Source: Streptomyces sp. NBC_00285 (GTDB taxonomy: Bacteria > Actinomycetota > Actinomycetes > Streptomycetales > Streptomycetaceae). Taken from it: 64,000 nt of DNA. The first letter of the stretch is position 1; each line of letters starts with the position of its first letter. The DNA is taken from the NCBI RefSeq assembly GCF_036174265.1, contig NZ_CP108055.1, positions 7,316,001 through 7,380,000 of the forward strand, read 5' to 3'. Positions 11,518-20,041 of this stretch are shown piece after piece. A program made the position numbers and the translations under genes. The notes beneath the pieces are model-generated. The model ran no database searches. It was not told the DNA's origin and was given only the letters and a program-made list of their open reading frames with translations.

Positions 11518-14058
11518 ATGGACCCGAACCACCAGGGACCCGAGGAGTACGGCCATGACGGCGATGGCGGTCCGCCGCGCCAGCGGCCTCCCAGGGATCC
11601 CCTCACGCCCGGCCTTGGCCAGAACTCACCCACGCTCGCCCGTACCGTGCAGCTCGTCGCGGGCGACTTCCTGCTCACCGTCAACCCCGTCGACGGCAGC
11701 GAGATAGAAGCCTGCCCGCCCGGCGAGCGGCCCGGACGGCCCGAGAAGTACAGCGCCGCCGCACGCGCCGAGGTGGACCGCGCGGCCCGCCCGTCCGTCC
11801 CGCCGGGACGGACCCGCACCGCCCTGCCGCTCCTGGCCCGCCAGGACGAACGCGAACGACTGGTACGGCTGCTCGCCCGCGGCCGCTCGGTACGTCTGAC
11901 CGGCCCCGCGGGATCGGGCCGCACCAGCCTCCTCGACGTCGTCGCCGAGGACTGCTCGGACCTCGCCCCCGACGGCGTCGTCCGCCTCACCGGCTTCCAC
12001 CGCACGGCGACCGAGCTGCTGTACGACCTCTACTACGCCGTCTACAACTCACCCCTGCACCGCCCCGACCGGAACGGGCTGCTCTCCTGCGTCAGGGAGA
12101 TCGGCGCGGTCGTCGTCCTCGACGACGTCGAGTTCGGCGGCGCCGCGCTCGACGAACTGCTGGACGCCACGCCGGAGTGCGCGTTCGTGATCGGTGCGAC
12201 CCCGGAGGTGCCCGCACCCTCGGCCGACTCCACCGTCGAGGAGGTCTTCCTCAGCGGCCTGGAGCGCGCCGACGGAATCGAGCTTCTGGAGCGCGCCGTC
12301 GGCCGGGTGCTCACCGAGGAGGAGTCGAACTGGGCGGGCGACCTGTGGTTCGAGTCCGAGGGCCTGCCCCTGCGCTTCGTCCAGGCCGGCGCCCTGCTCA
12401 AGGAACGCGACCGGCAGCGGGCCGGCGCGAGCGCCGTCGCCGAGTTCGGCGTCTTCGCGGACGCGGCTCCGGCCGACGCACCCGTCGAGGCGGACCAGGC
12501 CGAGGAGATACCCCTGCCCGCGCTCGGCGAGGCCGCGGCACCGGCCCCGCTGCTCGCCTCCCGGCTGAGCGAGTCCGCGCGTGCCACCCTGCGGTTCGCC
12601 GTCGCGCTCGGCGGCGAGGTGCCCCACCAGGCGCATCTGCCCGCACTCGTCGGTGACACCCACGCGGACGCCGCGCTGGGCGAGCTCGCCGCCTCGGGTC
12701 TGGTCTCCCCGGTCGGTTCCCGCTACCGGCTCGCCGCCGGTGTCCTCACCCAGCTGGAGGCGGCCGGATACGGCGACGACACCGAGGCCCGCGCCCTCGC
12801 CGCCGCCCAGCACTACGGCTGGTGGGCCGGACACCCCTCGGTCACCCCGGAGCGGGTGTGCGGGGAGGCAGACGCCCTGCTCGCCGCCCTCGACACCCTG
12901 ATCTCCGCCTCGTTCGAGCCGCAGGGACCCCCGTCCTCGCCCGCCGAGGGCGAGGAGAGCCCCCTCGTGCAGCTGGCCCGCACGGCGGCGCCCGCGTTCG
13001 CGGCGGGCGGTCACTGGGGCCCCTGGGAGCGGGCACTGCGCTCTGGCGCGGAGGCCTCGCGGCTCGCCGGCGAGATGTCCGACCGGGCCTACTTCCACCA
13101 CGAGCTCGGCATCCTCGCGCTCTGCGGCGGACAGCTCGACCAGGCCCGCGCCGAACTGGAGGCCTCCATCGGCCTGCGCGGCGCCCTCGCCGACAAGCAC
13201 GGCACCGTCGCGGGCCGCCGCGCCCTCGCCCTGGTCTCCGACCGGGACGGCACCGCGCCCGGCCTGGCCGTCCTCGGTGCGACGGCGGGCGAGGAGGTCC
13301 CCGAAGCCCGGTACGAGGAGTCGGCCTCGCCGCCCGGGGGAGTCCCCGCGGCCTTCCCGCCGCTCCGGCCGCCGGCCGACTCGCCGACGGTCGTCGTCAG
13401 CCGCACCCCCTCGCTGCCCGCGCGCTCGCACAAGGTCCGGGGCGGTCTCAGAGGCCTCGCCAAGCGCAACCTGGTCGCGGCCGGAGCGGGCGCGCTGCTG
13501 GTGGCGGTGCTCGGCACCGTCGTCACGCTGGGCGCCACCTCCGACAACGACCCCAACGCCCCCTCCAACCAGGTCGGCCCCAACCCGTCGGCCAGCGTCG
13601 GCATCGACGAGGGCGACCTCGGCGCCGACGCCCCGAAGAACGGCGACGGTCCGGGCGACACGGGTACGGCCACGACCCGTCCCACCGACCCGGGGCCCGA
13701 CGGCACGTACGGGACGTCGGACGATCCGACGCCCACGGGAGCGGTCGAACCTTCGGGCGGCGCGAGCGGGACGAAGGGACCGGGGAGCAGCGGTACGCCG
13801 AGTTCGCCGAGGCCGACGACGCCCAGGCCCTCGACGTCGAAGCCGTCGACATCGTCCACGCCGACGGGCTCGGGTTCCTCGTCACCGTCGACGTCACCGT
13901 CCGGGAGTGCGGAGCCTTCGGTGACGCCCACCGCCACCACCCCGACCGCCACGATCCCGAGCAACGCCACCTCGGCCAGCGGCACGGCCTCCATCACCCC
14001 GGTGGAGACCAGCAGCTCGGTCAGTGCCCCGGCGAGCAGTTCGCAGCAGGTCATCTGA
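11518..14058 (+). CDS. Large STAND-like NTPase with C-terminal membrane anchor and Ser/Thr/Pro tail
   Basis: An 846-aa conserved Streptomyces protein. A Pro-rich N-terminus is followed by an NTPase domain with Walker A GPAGSGRTS near residue 129 and Walker B-like AVVVLDDVEF near 200. Next comes an alpha-helical region with TPR-like helices (about 380-610). A single transmembrane segment NLVAAGAGALLVAVLGTVV lies near residue 650, and the low-complexity outside tail of about 170 residues is rich in Ser, Thr, Pro and Gly. ATG 11518 follows TTGGGGGGCTTG; an ATG at 11482 is an alternative. The function is unknown. The layout suggests a signalling or wall-associated NTPase. Confidence 0.8.
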   Translation: MDPNHQGPEEYGHDGDGGPPRQRPPRDPLTPGLGQNSPTLARTVQLVAGDFLLTVNPVDGSEIEACPPGERPGRPEKYSAAARAEVDRAARPSVPPGRTRTALPLLARQDERERLVRLLARGRSVRLTGPAGSGRTSLLDVVAEDCSDLAPDGVVRLTGFHRTATELLYDLYYAVYNSPLHRPDRNGLLSCVREIGAVVVLDDVEFGGAALDELLDATPECAFVIGATPEVPAPSADSTVEEVFLSGLERADGIELLERAVGRVLTEEESNWAGDLWFESEGLPLRFVQAGALLKERDRQRAGASAVAEFGVFADAAPADAPVEADQAEEIPLPALGEAAAPAPLLASRLSESARATLRFAVALGGEVPHQAHLPALVGDTHADAALGELAASGLVSPVGSRYRLAAGVLTQLEAAGYGDDTEARALAAAQHYGWWAGHPSVTPERVCGEADALLAALDTLISASFEPQGPPSSPAEGEESPLVQLARTAAPAFAAGGHWGPWERALRSGAEASRLAGEMSDRAYFHHELGILALCGGQLDQARAELEASIGLRGALADKHGTVAGRRALALVSDRDGTAPGLAVLGATAGEEVPEARYEESASPPGGVPAAFPPLRPPADSPTVVVSRTPSLPARSHKVRGGLRGLAKRNLVAAGAGALLVAVLGTVVTLGATSDNDPNAPSNQVGPNPSASVGIDEGDLGADAPKNGDGPGDTGTATTRPTDPGPDGTYGTSDDPTPTGAVEPSGGASGTKGPGSSGTPSSPRPTTPRPSTSKPSTSSTPTGSGSSSPSTSPSGSAEPSVTPTATTPTATIPSNATSASGTASITPVETSSSVSAPASSSQQVI

Positions 14059-14132
14059 GGCACGGCGCATGACAGGAGGGCCGGGTCCGCCACACGGACC
14101 CGGCCCTCGTCGTCGTAGCGGACGAAGTGCTG

Positions 14133-14330
14133 TCAGAACAGCCGCAGTTTGTCGTCCTCGATGCCGCGCAGCGCGTTGTAGTCCAGGACCGTGCAGCCGA
14201 TGCCGCGGTCCGTGGCCAGTACGCGGGCCTGGGGCTTGATCTCCTGGGCGGCGAAGATGCCGCGCACCGGGGCGAGATGGGGATCGCGGTTCAACAGGTC
14301 CAGATAGCGCGTGAGTTGCTCGACGCCGTC
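14133..14330 (-). pseudogene. nucS: Displaced native 3' end of nucS
   Basis: The minus strand encodes the last 65 residues of a native NucS ([18 protein letters not shown] ... LRLF, then stop). There is no NucS start: the frame runs into element DNA at the core CCGTC (14326-14330). Joining this to 37750 onward restores an uninterrupted nucS reading [16 protein letters not shown]. The first 159-160 residues therefore lie 23 kb away at the right junction. A 97-codon open frame runs on into the element to an ATG at 14426 but has no NucS N-terminus. This fragment is about 68 percent identical (43 of 63 by my count) to the replacement 3' end carried by the element. Confidence 0.93.
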
Positions 14331-14350
14331 CGTATTCCCAAAGGTACCGC
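14321..14350. other. attL of the nucS element
   Basis: The host arm CGACG precedes the core CCGTC (14326-14330), followed by the element arm. That arm ends in AAGGTACCGC (14341-14350), the exact reverse complement of GCGGTACCTT at the right end (37721-37730). Confidence 0.85.
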
Positions 14351-14363
14351 CGAATGGTACAAT
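14335..14363 (+). promoter_or_regulatory. Likely promoter of the serine integrase inside the attP arm
   Basis: TTCCCA (14335-14340) and TACAAT (14358-14363) are separated by 17 bp, a reasonable sigma-70-type promoter, 26 bp upstream of the integrase ATG. It lies wholly on the element side, so expression would be the same in the integrated and circular forms. Confidence 0.55.
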
Positions 14364-14388
14364 ACGGACATAAAGGAACATTCGGCGT

Positions 14389-15921
14389 ATGAGTACCACC
14401 CAAACCTCACCGGTCTCAATCAGCATTGCACTTCAGCGCGTTGCCGACTACGCGCGACTTTCTGAAGACGACGCCAAAGACCCCGATCTGAGGGGCGAAA
14501 ACGTCGGCATCCAACTGGACGAGTGCGCCGTCTTTAGGACGACTCGACCTGACTGGACGCTCGTCGGAAGCTTCAAAGACAACGACATCTCAGCGTCGGC
14601 GTACGGCAACGAAGTCCGCGAGGACTTCGAGCGACTGATGAACCTTGTTCGCACCAACGGTGTCGACGTCATCCTGTGCGTCGAGGTAACGCGCCTCTTC
14701 CGTAAGCCGCTTGAGGCTGAGGTTCTGATCGACCTGGTGTGGTCGAAGAAAACCACCTTCCACACCGTTGTCACCACACGCGGTGGGTACTACGACCTCC
14801 GTACCAGTGCCGGACGCAAGGCAGTCCGCGACGCGGTGAACGCCGCTGCTGGTGAGAGCGACAACATTTCAGACCGCGTGCGAATGAAGAAGGCTGCGCT
14901 TGCTCGTCGGGGGATGCCCAACGGTGGACGCCGCCCTTACGGGTTCGAGGCGAACCACATTGACCACCGTGCATCCGAGATCGCGGTCATGCGCGAGATG
15001 GCCGAGCGCATCATCAAGGGTGAGTCAGAGCTGTTCATCATGGCCGACCTTGACGCGCGAGGTGTCAAGACTGCCGAGGGCGGCCGGTGGACAAAGGCCA
15101 CCATGGTCAACATGCTGCGGCGCGTGCGATACGCACCGTTCGACGACTCCGGCAGGGCAATCCGCGAGCACAACGGTGTTCACTACAAAGCTGTTTGGGA
15201 CGCGGTCTTTGATGCCGTCACTTGGGAAAAGCTGCAAGCTGCTCTGAACGGCGATGCCCAACTACGCGAGCAGCGAGGCAACCCCCGCAAGTATCTACTT
15301 CGTGGGTTCGTGTTCTGCGGAGCCTGCGGTTCATTGCTCGGCGGCTCGATGAAACGTGACCGCCCGAGTCAACCGAACAAGCCGCGTTACAAGTGCAAGC
15401 CGTATGACGCCTATGGCAGGCGTACAGGATGCAGCGGGGTGTCTCGACTGGCTGAGCCGATGGAGGATTTCATCAGTGAAGCGGTCCTGTTCCGGCTGGA
15501 CAGTCCGGAGTTCGCTGCCATCTTCGCCGAGAACGACGAAGACTCTGCCAAGCTGAAGGCTGCGCTCGATGTACGGCAGCTCAAGAAGCAGAAGCTCGAC
15601 GAGCTGATCGACGGCTATTACGGCGAAAACCCGGACGACCTGAGTCGCGAACAGTTCATGCGCGCCAAGGCATCCGGTGAGGCTGCGCTCAAGAGTGCCG
15701 AGCGCGAAGTCGAGAAGTACAGCACCAAGCGTGCTGTGGTTGGCATCCCGATCGGTCAAACGATCCGTGAGGCGTGGGAGCGAAACGCTGACATCGGGTG
15801 GCGTCGAAAGATCGTCGGTCTACTGGTAGACAAAGTCATCGTGCATCCAGGCGGTGGTAAGCCTCGATACAAGCGATGGCGCTTTGACGTTGAGCAGATC
15901 GAGATTCAGTGGAAGGTGTAG
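14389..15921 (+). CDS. Large serine recombinase (site-specific integrase)
   Basis: A 510-aa integrase that joins attP to attB without high homology. The catalytic domain spans residues about 17-165, with the nucleophile Ser25 in YARLSEDD and later [11 protein letters not shown]. The recombinase domain spans about 190-290 ([11 protein letters not shown]). A zinc ribbon is formed by Cys310, Cys313, Cys336 and Cys348. A coiled-coil segment lies about 390-445 with a C-terminal DNA-binding end. ATG 14389 is preceded by AAAGGA 11 nt away. The gene sits against the left attachment site, and its length and domain set are those of phiC31-like integrases, so it is the obvious enzyme for the nucS insertion. 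No recombination directionality factor was recognised. Confidence 0.95.
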   Translation: MSTTQTSPVSISIALQRVADYARLSEDDAKDPDLRGENVGIQLDECAVFRTTRPDWTLVGSFKDNDISASAYGNEVREDFERLMNLVRTNGVDVILCVEVTRLFRKPLEAEVLIDLVWSKKTTFHTVVTTRGGYYDLRTSAGRKAVRDAVNAAAGESDNISDRVRMKKAALARRGMPNGGRRPYGFEANHIDHRASEIAVMREMAERIIKGESELFIMADLDARGVKTAEGGRWTKATMVNMLRRVRYAPFDDSGRAIREHNGVHYKAVWDAVFDAVTWEKLQAALNGDAQLREQRGNPRKYLLRGFVFCGACGSLLGGSMKRDRPSQPNKPRYKCKPYDAYGRRTGCSGVSRLAEPMEDFISEAVLFRLDSPEFAAIFAENDEDSAKLKAALDVRQLKKQKLDELIDGYYGENPDDLSREQFMRAKASGEAALKSAEREVEKYSTKRAVVGIPIGQTIREAWERNADIGWRRKIVGLLVDKVIVHPGGGKPRYKRWRFDVEQIEIQWKV

Positions 15922-15940
15922 CTAGGTAGCGACATTACGA

Positions 15941-15970
15941 AAGAACCTCCGACGCCGGTCGGAGGTTCTT
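15941..15970. terminator. Bidirectional intrinsic terminator
   Basis: A perfect 13-bp stem AAGAACCTCCGAC / GTCGGAGGTTCTT with loop GCCG, followed by TTATTT on the plus strand and TTCG on the other. It lies between the integrase stop and the convergent small gene, whose stop codon abuts it. Confidence 0.93.
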
Positions 15971-16162
15971 TTATTTGAGCAGACGGGCAAGCGTGCGCAT
16001 GACGTTCTTGTTCTTCAGATGTAGTGGGACGCCACTCTGTGCGGTGGACTTCCTCATATACGCCGATAGATCGAAGCTGTCCGTTACAGGTGTTTCGACC
16101 TTGTTCTGGCTCTTCCTGGCGGCGCGTTTCCTCGTGGGAGATGTGGTTGCTTTTTTGTTCAC
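15971..16162 (-). CDS. Small basic hypothetical protein
   Basis: A 63-aa protein, GTG start, sequence MNKKATTSPTRKRAARKSQN at the N-terminus and ending LKNKNVMRTLARLLK. It is strongly basic, so it may bind nucleic acid. No family is recognised. Support for coding is the terminator directly after its stop and its convergence with the integrase; no clear Shine-Dalgarno is seen. A small basic protein beside an integrase could be a directionality factor, but that is only position-based speculation. Confidence 0.5.
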   Translation of the reverse strand: MNKKATTSPTRKRAARKSQNKVETPVTDSFDLSAYMRKSTAQSGVPLHLKNKNVMRTLARLLK

Positions 16163-16239
16163 AGCGAAAACTCAACTATTTATTACTTAATTATATCAGC
16201 CCTACCTGCCAATTTGAATACCGAAAGGAGTTGGTCGGC

Positions 16240-16572
16240 ATGGCATACGTGACACGGCGCGTCAGTGATCTCTCTGGCACCGAAGGTGCGGAATCGGATT
16301 TCGCTGCCCTCACCGTTCGCCGGTACCCGGGCCTTGAAAAGCCCGTCCAGCTGGACGTCACGCCCGCAGAAATCAAGGAACTCAAGGACAATGAGGAAGT
16401 TGTCATAGTCGAAGTGAAGCAACCCGGCAGCAACGAATCCGAACTCGTCCACATGCTCCGCGACGACTTCGACGCGCTCGCACCTAAAGACAACATGGCT
16501 GCACTGCTCGGCCAGGCGCGCGGAACTCGTGGCCGTCGGCCTGGAACCAAGGTCAACGGCAACGGCGGCTGA
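16240..16572 (+). CDS. Small Lsr2-like or AT-hook protein
   Basis: A 110-aa protein starting MAYVTRRVSDLSGTEGAESD, with GAAAGGAG 9 nt upstream of ATG 16240. The beta-rich N-terminal half (SGTEGAE ... VQLDVTPAEIKEL) resembles the Lsr2 dimerisation domain. The C-terminus ARGTRGRRPGTK contains an RGR AT-hook-like core. Lsr2 proteins silence AT-rich foreign DNA, so an element-borne version could shield or regulate the element. The similarity is weak and judged by eye. Confidence 0.6.
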   Translation: MAYVTRRVSDLSGTEGAESDFAALTVRRYPGLEKPVQLDVTPAEIKELKDNEEVVIVEVKQPGSNESELVHMLRDDFDALAPKDNMAALLGQARGTRGRRPGTKVNGNGG

Positions 16573-16588
16573 AGCGTCGTCACCAAAA

Positions 16589-16631
16589 GCCCGTGCATCT
16601 CACTACCTACGCGGTGGTGGGGTGCACGGGC
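16589..16631 (+). terminator. Long hairpin after the Lsr2-like gene
   Basis: GCCCGTGCA pairs with TGCACGGGC, continued by CACTACC / GGTGGTG around a TACGC loop, 17 nt after the stop. It is followed by only a weak pyrimidine stretch. Confidence 0.6.
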
Positions 16632-16767
16632 ACTCTTCGGCACTCGGGGTGTGTGCGTACCCCGTGTGGTGAGTGTGTGGTGACCCCTACGCCTGGATGG
16701 TCGTTGACCTCTGGGAACGAGCGACTCAACGCGGGCACAAGCTACCCGCAGAAGGGAGGTTCTTCTG

Positions 16768-17451
16768 ATGGAACTCAGCGCAAGGGATATGGAGGTGGTC
16801 AGGGTGGTTGGACGCTTCTACCAACTGGCTGCCTCACATGTAGCAGCCTTGGTTTTCCCGGACACGTCGGAAACGCCGGTAGATAGGACGCTGGCACGGC
16901 TGGTCAAGAACGAGGCGTTGAACCGGATTGGTCGCCGTGCGGCTGGCCCGCAAGGTGGGGCTGGCGCTTACGTGTACCAACTCGGGCCACGTGGTTGGTG
17001 GCTTCTAGGGCGCGAGGGCCGGTACCGGCCATACCGCTCGATTAACCACCACGCGTTGCGGGTGGCAGATGTGTACGTGGATCTCGTGACTGCCGAAAGG
17101 CAAGGAGGGATCAAGATTCTGCATGCTGAACTGGAACAACCTATTGGAAATGCTCGGCCAGACCTGACCGTTGAACTTGGTCTCGTACAGAAGCGTCAGA
17201 AGACGAGTTATGCCATTGAGGTGGACCTTGGGAGCGAGAAGCCCCGGATCATTGCCGCCAAGTGTGCCGCCTATTTGGAGGCGTTCAGGCGCGGGCTGCG
17301 TGACCCGTTCCCGTACGTGCTCTTCCTGGTACCCGACGAGTGGCGTAAGTCCGAGGTATCTCGGGTACTTGGCCGGCTGACCGATGGACGGGATGTTTTC
17401 AGTGTCGGACTGTTCGACGAGCTTGCTGCCGGATTCTCGGCAGCGCCGTGA
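16768..17451 (+). CDS. Replication-relaxation family protein
   Basis: A 227-aa protein of the actinobacterial Replic_Relax family, typical of plasmids and conjugative elements. A winged-helix-like N-terminus (SARDMEVVRVVGRFYQLAAS) is followed by a C-terminal domain resembling a restriction-endonuclease fold (RPDLTVEL ... YAIEVDLGSEKP), with possible catalytic D and E-x-D positions. GGGAGG lies 10 nt upstream of ATG 16768. In related elements this gene accompanies a TraG-like ATPase, which is present here at 24005-26260. The role in DNA processing is inferred from that association. Confidence 0.85.
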   Translation: MELSARDMEVVRVVGRFYQLAASHVAALVFPDTSETPVDRTLARLVKNEALNRIGRRAAGPQGGAGAYVYQLGPRGWWLLGREGRYRPYRSINHHALRVADVYVDLVTAERQGGIKILHAELEQPIGNARPDLTVELGLVQKRQKTSYAIEVDLGSEKPRIIAAKCAAYLEAFRRGLRDPFPYVLFLVPDEWRKSEVSRVLGRLTDGRDVFSVGLFDELAAGFSAAP

Positions 17452-17488
17452 CATTCAGGCTTGCCTCAGTCTTGCCCGATACCATTGA

Positions 17489-17500
17489 CCTATATATAGG
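17489..17500. promoter_or_regulatory. 12-bp palindrome CCTATATATAGG
   Basis: A perfect AT-rich palindrome 20 bp upstream of the 96-aa gene, overlapping a TATATA that could serve as a -10. It may be an operator. The GGAGG that follows is 17 nt from the ATG, too far for a normal Shine-Dalgarno. Confidence 0.4.
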
Positions 17501-17520
17501 AGGCTTCATAATAGAACGCA

Positions 17521-17811
17521 ATGAATGATGAACAGCAGAACGACCTAAGAAAAGAGATGAACAAACGGTTCGACGACCTCGACGACCAGTTTGCCAAGCT
17601 ATTTGACTATCTGGAAGAGCGGATGAACAAGACCGATGCGAGCCTCGACAATAAGGCAGAAAAATCAGAGGTGGGTCGTGTTCTTCAAACTCTCGATGGC
17701 TTATCGGGTCGACTTAGCGATGTCGAAACCGAGCAGGCTGCACATGCTTCGCAGCTTGACCGGCATGAGAAGAAGCTCAAGCAGTTAAAGCCTGAAGCCG
17801 GATTGCGCTAA
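17521..17811 (+). CDS. Small coiled-coil protein
   Basis: A 96-aa, highly charged protein beginning MNDEQQNDLRKEMNKRFDDL. Heptad repeats run over most of its length, so it is probably a helical homo-oligomer. It contains one TTA codon at 17701. The in-frame TAA at 17509 fixes the start at ATG 17521. No function is assignable. It lies between the replication-relaxation gene and a TIGR02391 protein on the same strand. Confidence 0.72.
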   Translation: MNDEQQNDLRKEMNKRFDDLDDQFAKLFDYLEERMNKTDASLDNKAEKSEVGRVLQTLDGLSGRLSDVETEQAAHASQLDRHEKKLKQLKPEAGLR

Positions 17812-17846
17812 CGCCTTCAATTTTGCGGGTTAATCTTGCCCTCTCT

Positions 17847-17863
17847 TGTTATAATTAAGGCCA
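17847..17863 (+). promoter_or_regulatory. Extended -10 promoter for a leaderless transcript
   Basis: TGTTATAAT (17847-17855) is a perfect extended -10 element. The predicted start, 7 nt after TATAAT, coincides with the ATG at 17863, so the mRNA of the TIGR02391 gene is probably leaderless; no Shine-Dalgarno is present. Confidence 0.65.
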
Positions 17864-18600
17864 TGCAAACAAGTAGAAATATTCGGATTCTTCGTGAGGC
17901 GAAGAGAGAAGCAAATAGAGAGGGCATAAGCTTAGCCAGCCCTGATAAATTTGAACAGTGGAAATCAAAGGTACGGTATGGGTTAGTCCAAGGCTTGGGC
18001 GCCAACCATCCACTCGTACAGAAGTTCGCCAATGTTCGCTATTGGCCTGTTTCCATTGGCCGTCGTTCAATCTCTGATGAGCGGCGAGAGGCTTCTTTCG
18101 TTAGTGCACTTAGTCGAGTCAAAGGGATGATTGATGCGGCAGTTTTTGAAATAGAGCAAGAAGGTGCAAGCGATGACTGGGCAGATGACACAGCATTTGA
18201 TCCTGACCTTTGGGAGCACGTCCAAGACGATGTGCAAGCCGGGAAATGGGATCGAGTTGCCAGGGAAACTGCGATTTTTGTGGAAGACCGTGTACGACAA
18301 TGGTCTGGAAACCCGAAAGATAAAAAAACCGGGAAAACCCTGTTCGGCAAAGCATTGTTCGCGGTGGTGCTCGGTGATAGCAGCGAATTTCGCTTAGGCA
18401 AGGAAGCGGCCGAGTGGGAAGGGTGGCGAATGCTAGGGACGGGATTCATTCAAGCACTCAGTAATGTAGATCGCCACAATATTCAAAGGCGTACCGGTAC
18501 CGATGCAAAACGGTACGCCTTTGGTGTATTGGGTCTCGGTAGCTTGATCCTTACGCAGCTTCGCTATCAGCACGGCGAGGATTTGAACATCGAGAACTAG
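17863..18600 (+). CDS. TIGR02391 (Ymh) family protein
   Basis: A 245-aa protein. The C-terminal half (about residues 105-240: WEHVQDDVQAGKWDRVARE, FVEDRVRQW, LGTGFIQALSNVDRHN) matches the TIGR02391 domain, found in many mobile-element and defence-associated proteins of unknown biochemical function. The N-terminal part is helical and unassigned. It has at least two TTA codons (SLAS and FRLG). Its last 50 bp overlap the convergent reading frame of the tyrosine integrase. Confidence 0.82.
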   Translation: MQTSRNIRILREAKREANREGISLASPDKFEQWKSKVRYGLVQGLGANHPLVQKFANVRYWPVSIGRRSISDERREASFVSALSRVKGMIDAAVFEIEQEGASDDWADDTAFDPDLWEHVQDDVQAGKWDRVARETAIFVEDRVRQWSGNPKDKKTGKTLFGKALFAVVLGDSSEFRLGKEAAEWEGWRMLGTGFIQALSNVDRHNIQRRTGTDAKRYAFGVLGLGSLILTQLRYQHGEDLNIEN

Positions 18601-20041
18601 AGTCTTGGGCTTGATGCCTGACGGCTAAGTCGACGGCAACGACACCGAGTATCCATCGCCTTGTGCGCCTCTCCATGACCTTCTTCACCTCTGTTGTGCG
18701 CTCATGTACGCAGCAATAATTAGACCTCTTAAGCAGGGTGTCGTGGGTTCGAGCCCCACCTGGCCCTCCACGGAAGAAAGTCGACCACAACAGTGGTGGA
18801 CTTTTTTCTTTGGCTGTCTTTTGGGTTCGCTTCACGACGGCCTCAAACGTGCTTTGACGGCTAATTTGACGGCTACGGTTGCCGTCAGCGCCTTCCGTCG
18901 ACTTCTCCGCGCTATCAGTTGGTTGACTCAGAACGTCTTGCAGTGCCTCCAATGCATCGCGCTTCACGTCCATGTCAGCGTGCTGATAGATCTGCTGAGT
19001 CACGGACACGTGTGAGTGGCCGAGGATGAGCTGAACCACTCGGGGCGGTATGCCAAGGCGAAGCATTATGGTCGCGGCAGTGTGGCGCTGATGATGAAGC
19101 TTGATGATCCGTACGCCCGCTTCGGTGCAGAGCTGCCGGAACGTCCTGCCGAAGTTGCGTGGGTTCAAGGGCGTTCCGGTTGTCGAGGAGAACACCAAGC
19201 CGTGTGCGGACGCCGGCGAGCCTGTCAGGTCGCGAAGAACAACGAGAGCGTCGGCAGCAACCTTGATGAGCGGGAGTCCGCGGCGGCTGGCGTTGGTTTT
19301 GAGCGGCCCGACCTCGATCTTGCCCTTGACGTCCTGGAGTTGCTGACGCACGTCGAAGGTGCCTTCCACGAAGTCGATGTCTTGCCAGCGCAGCCCAAGT
19401 ACCTCGCCCCGGCGCATGCCGTAGAACAGGGCGAGCACGAAGGCTGCGTGGAGTCGGTGATGCTGCGCGGTGGCGAGGAACTGTTGTGCCTCTTCGATGG
19501 TCCACGGAATCACCTCGCTGGCCTGCGTCTCCGCACGAGGGAGTTCCACTAGACGTGCGACGTTGCGAGAGATCAGTTCCTCACGCATAGCGCGGCGGAG
19601 GGCGGCACTCAAGGTGTTCCGCATCATCTCGATGCGGCGTGACGAGTAGTGGCCTTCTGCGGCCTGCTCGTTGAGGAAGCCTTGAACGGCCTTGACGCTG
19701 AGACCGGCGAGGGTGTGGTGGCCGAGCACAGGCTTGAGGTTCAGGCGACAGATCAGTTCGTACTGCTCGTAGGTCTTCGGGCGCTTGGTTCGCTGAACGA
19801 CCTCCGCCAACCAGTAGTCCAGGTAGTCACCGAGCTTCCATGACTTGTCTGCGGCCGGGATGCCCTGGTCGTTCTTCGCTTTGGCTTCGGTGAGCTTCTT
19901 GTGCGCCTCGGCGCGGGTCGCGCCGTAGACGCGAACCCGCTTGCGCACACCGCTGGTGGTCAGGACGTAGACGGCACCTTCCCAACGCCCGTCCTTGCGC
20001 TGGTAGGTCGTGCCTTCGCCGTTGGAGTGACGGCGAGCCAT
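18551..20041 (-). CDS. Tyrosine site-specific recombinase reading through its attachment site
   Basis: A 496-aa phage-type integrase. Residues about 1-60 are an arm-binding AP2-like domain (TTYQRKDGRWEGAVYV), about 70-160 the SAM-like core-binding domain, and about 175-365 the catalytic domain with R210, H316-x-x-R319, H342 and nucleophile Y352. The conserved protein should end near residue 380. The frame then reads antisense through a tRNA-like 3' segment (GGPGGARTHDT, residues 425-435) and on into an unrelated tail. Such tRNA-derived tails are known from integrases whose frame overlaps attP. ATG 20041 overlaps the stop of the Xis-like gene. It is a second integration system beside the serine recombinase. 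Confidence 0.93.
   Translation of the reverse strand: MARRHSNGEGTTYQRKDGRWEGAVYVLTTSGVRKRVRVYGATRAEAHKKLTEAKAKNDQGIPAADKSWKLGDYLDYWLAEVVQRTKRPKTYEQYELICRLNLKPVLGHHTLAGLSVKAVQGFLNEQAAEGHYSSRRIEMMRNTLSAALRRAMREELISRNVARLVELPRAETQASEVIPWTIEEAQQFLATAQHHRLHAAFVLALFYGMRRGEVLGLRWQDIDFVEGTFDVRQQLQDVKGKIEVGPLKTNASRRGLPLIKVAADALVVLRDLTGSPASAHGLVFSSTTGTPLNPRNFGRTFRQLCTEAGVRIIKLHHQRHTAATIMLRLGIPPRVVQLILGHSHVSVTQQIYQHADMDVKRDALEALQDVLSQPTDSAEKSTEGADGNRSRQISRQSTFEAVVKRTQKTAKEKSPPLLWSTFFRGGPGGARTHDTLLKRSNYCCVHERTTEVKKVMERRTRRWILGVVAVDLAVRHQAQDSSSRCSNPRRADSEAA
18619..18876. other. Unrecombined attP of the tyrosine integrase with arm-type repeats
   Basis: The core is 18726-18770, which reads as the 3' half of a tRNA from the anticodon loop (CTCTTAA, anticodon CTT) through the T-arm (GTGGGTTCGAGCCCCAC) to CCA. 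The repeat TGACGGCTA occurs on both sides: 18619 on the left (with a degenerate copy 12 bp on), 18855 and 18867 on the right. The left flank is not a tRNA 5' half, so this is neither attL nor a functional tRNA. Two arms around an intact core indicate attP in its unused state. The Lys(CTT) identity is tentative because the discriminator base is T. Confidence 0.75.
18778..18808 (+). terminator. Terminator after the tRNA-like core
   Basis: AAGTCGACCAC pairs with GTGGTGGACTT (one mismatch, loop AACA) and is followed by a T-run. It looks like a tRNA gene terminator carried along in the attachment site. It lies inside the integrase frame on the opposite strand. Confidence 0.8.

Noticed and set aside
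14133..14426. A separate 97-aa gene at the left junction
   Set aside because: Its C-terminal 64-65 residues are the stranded nucS end and its N-terminus is element DNA antisense to the integrase start. No Shine-Dalgarno, so it is kept as a pseudogene fragment.
18726..18770. A tRNA gene
   Set aside because: Only the anticodon loop, T-arm and acceptor 3' side are present; no acceptor 5' strand or D-arm lies upstream. It is an attachment-site fragment.
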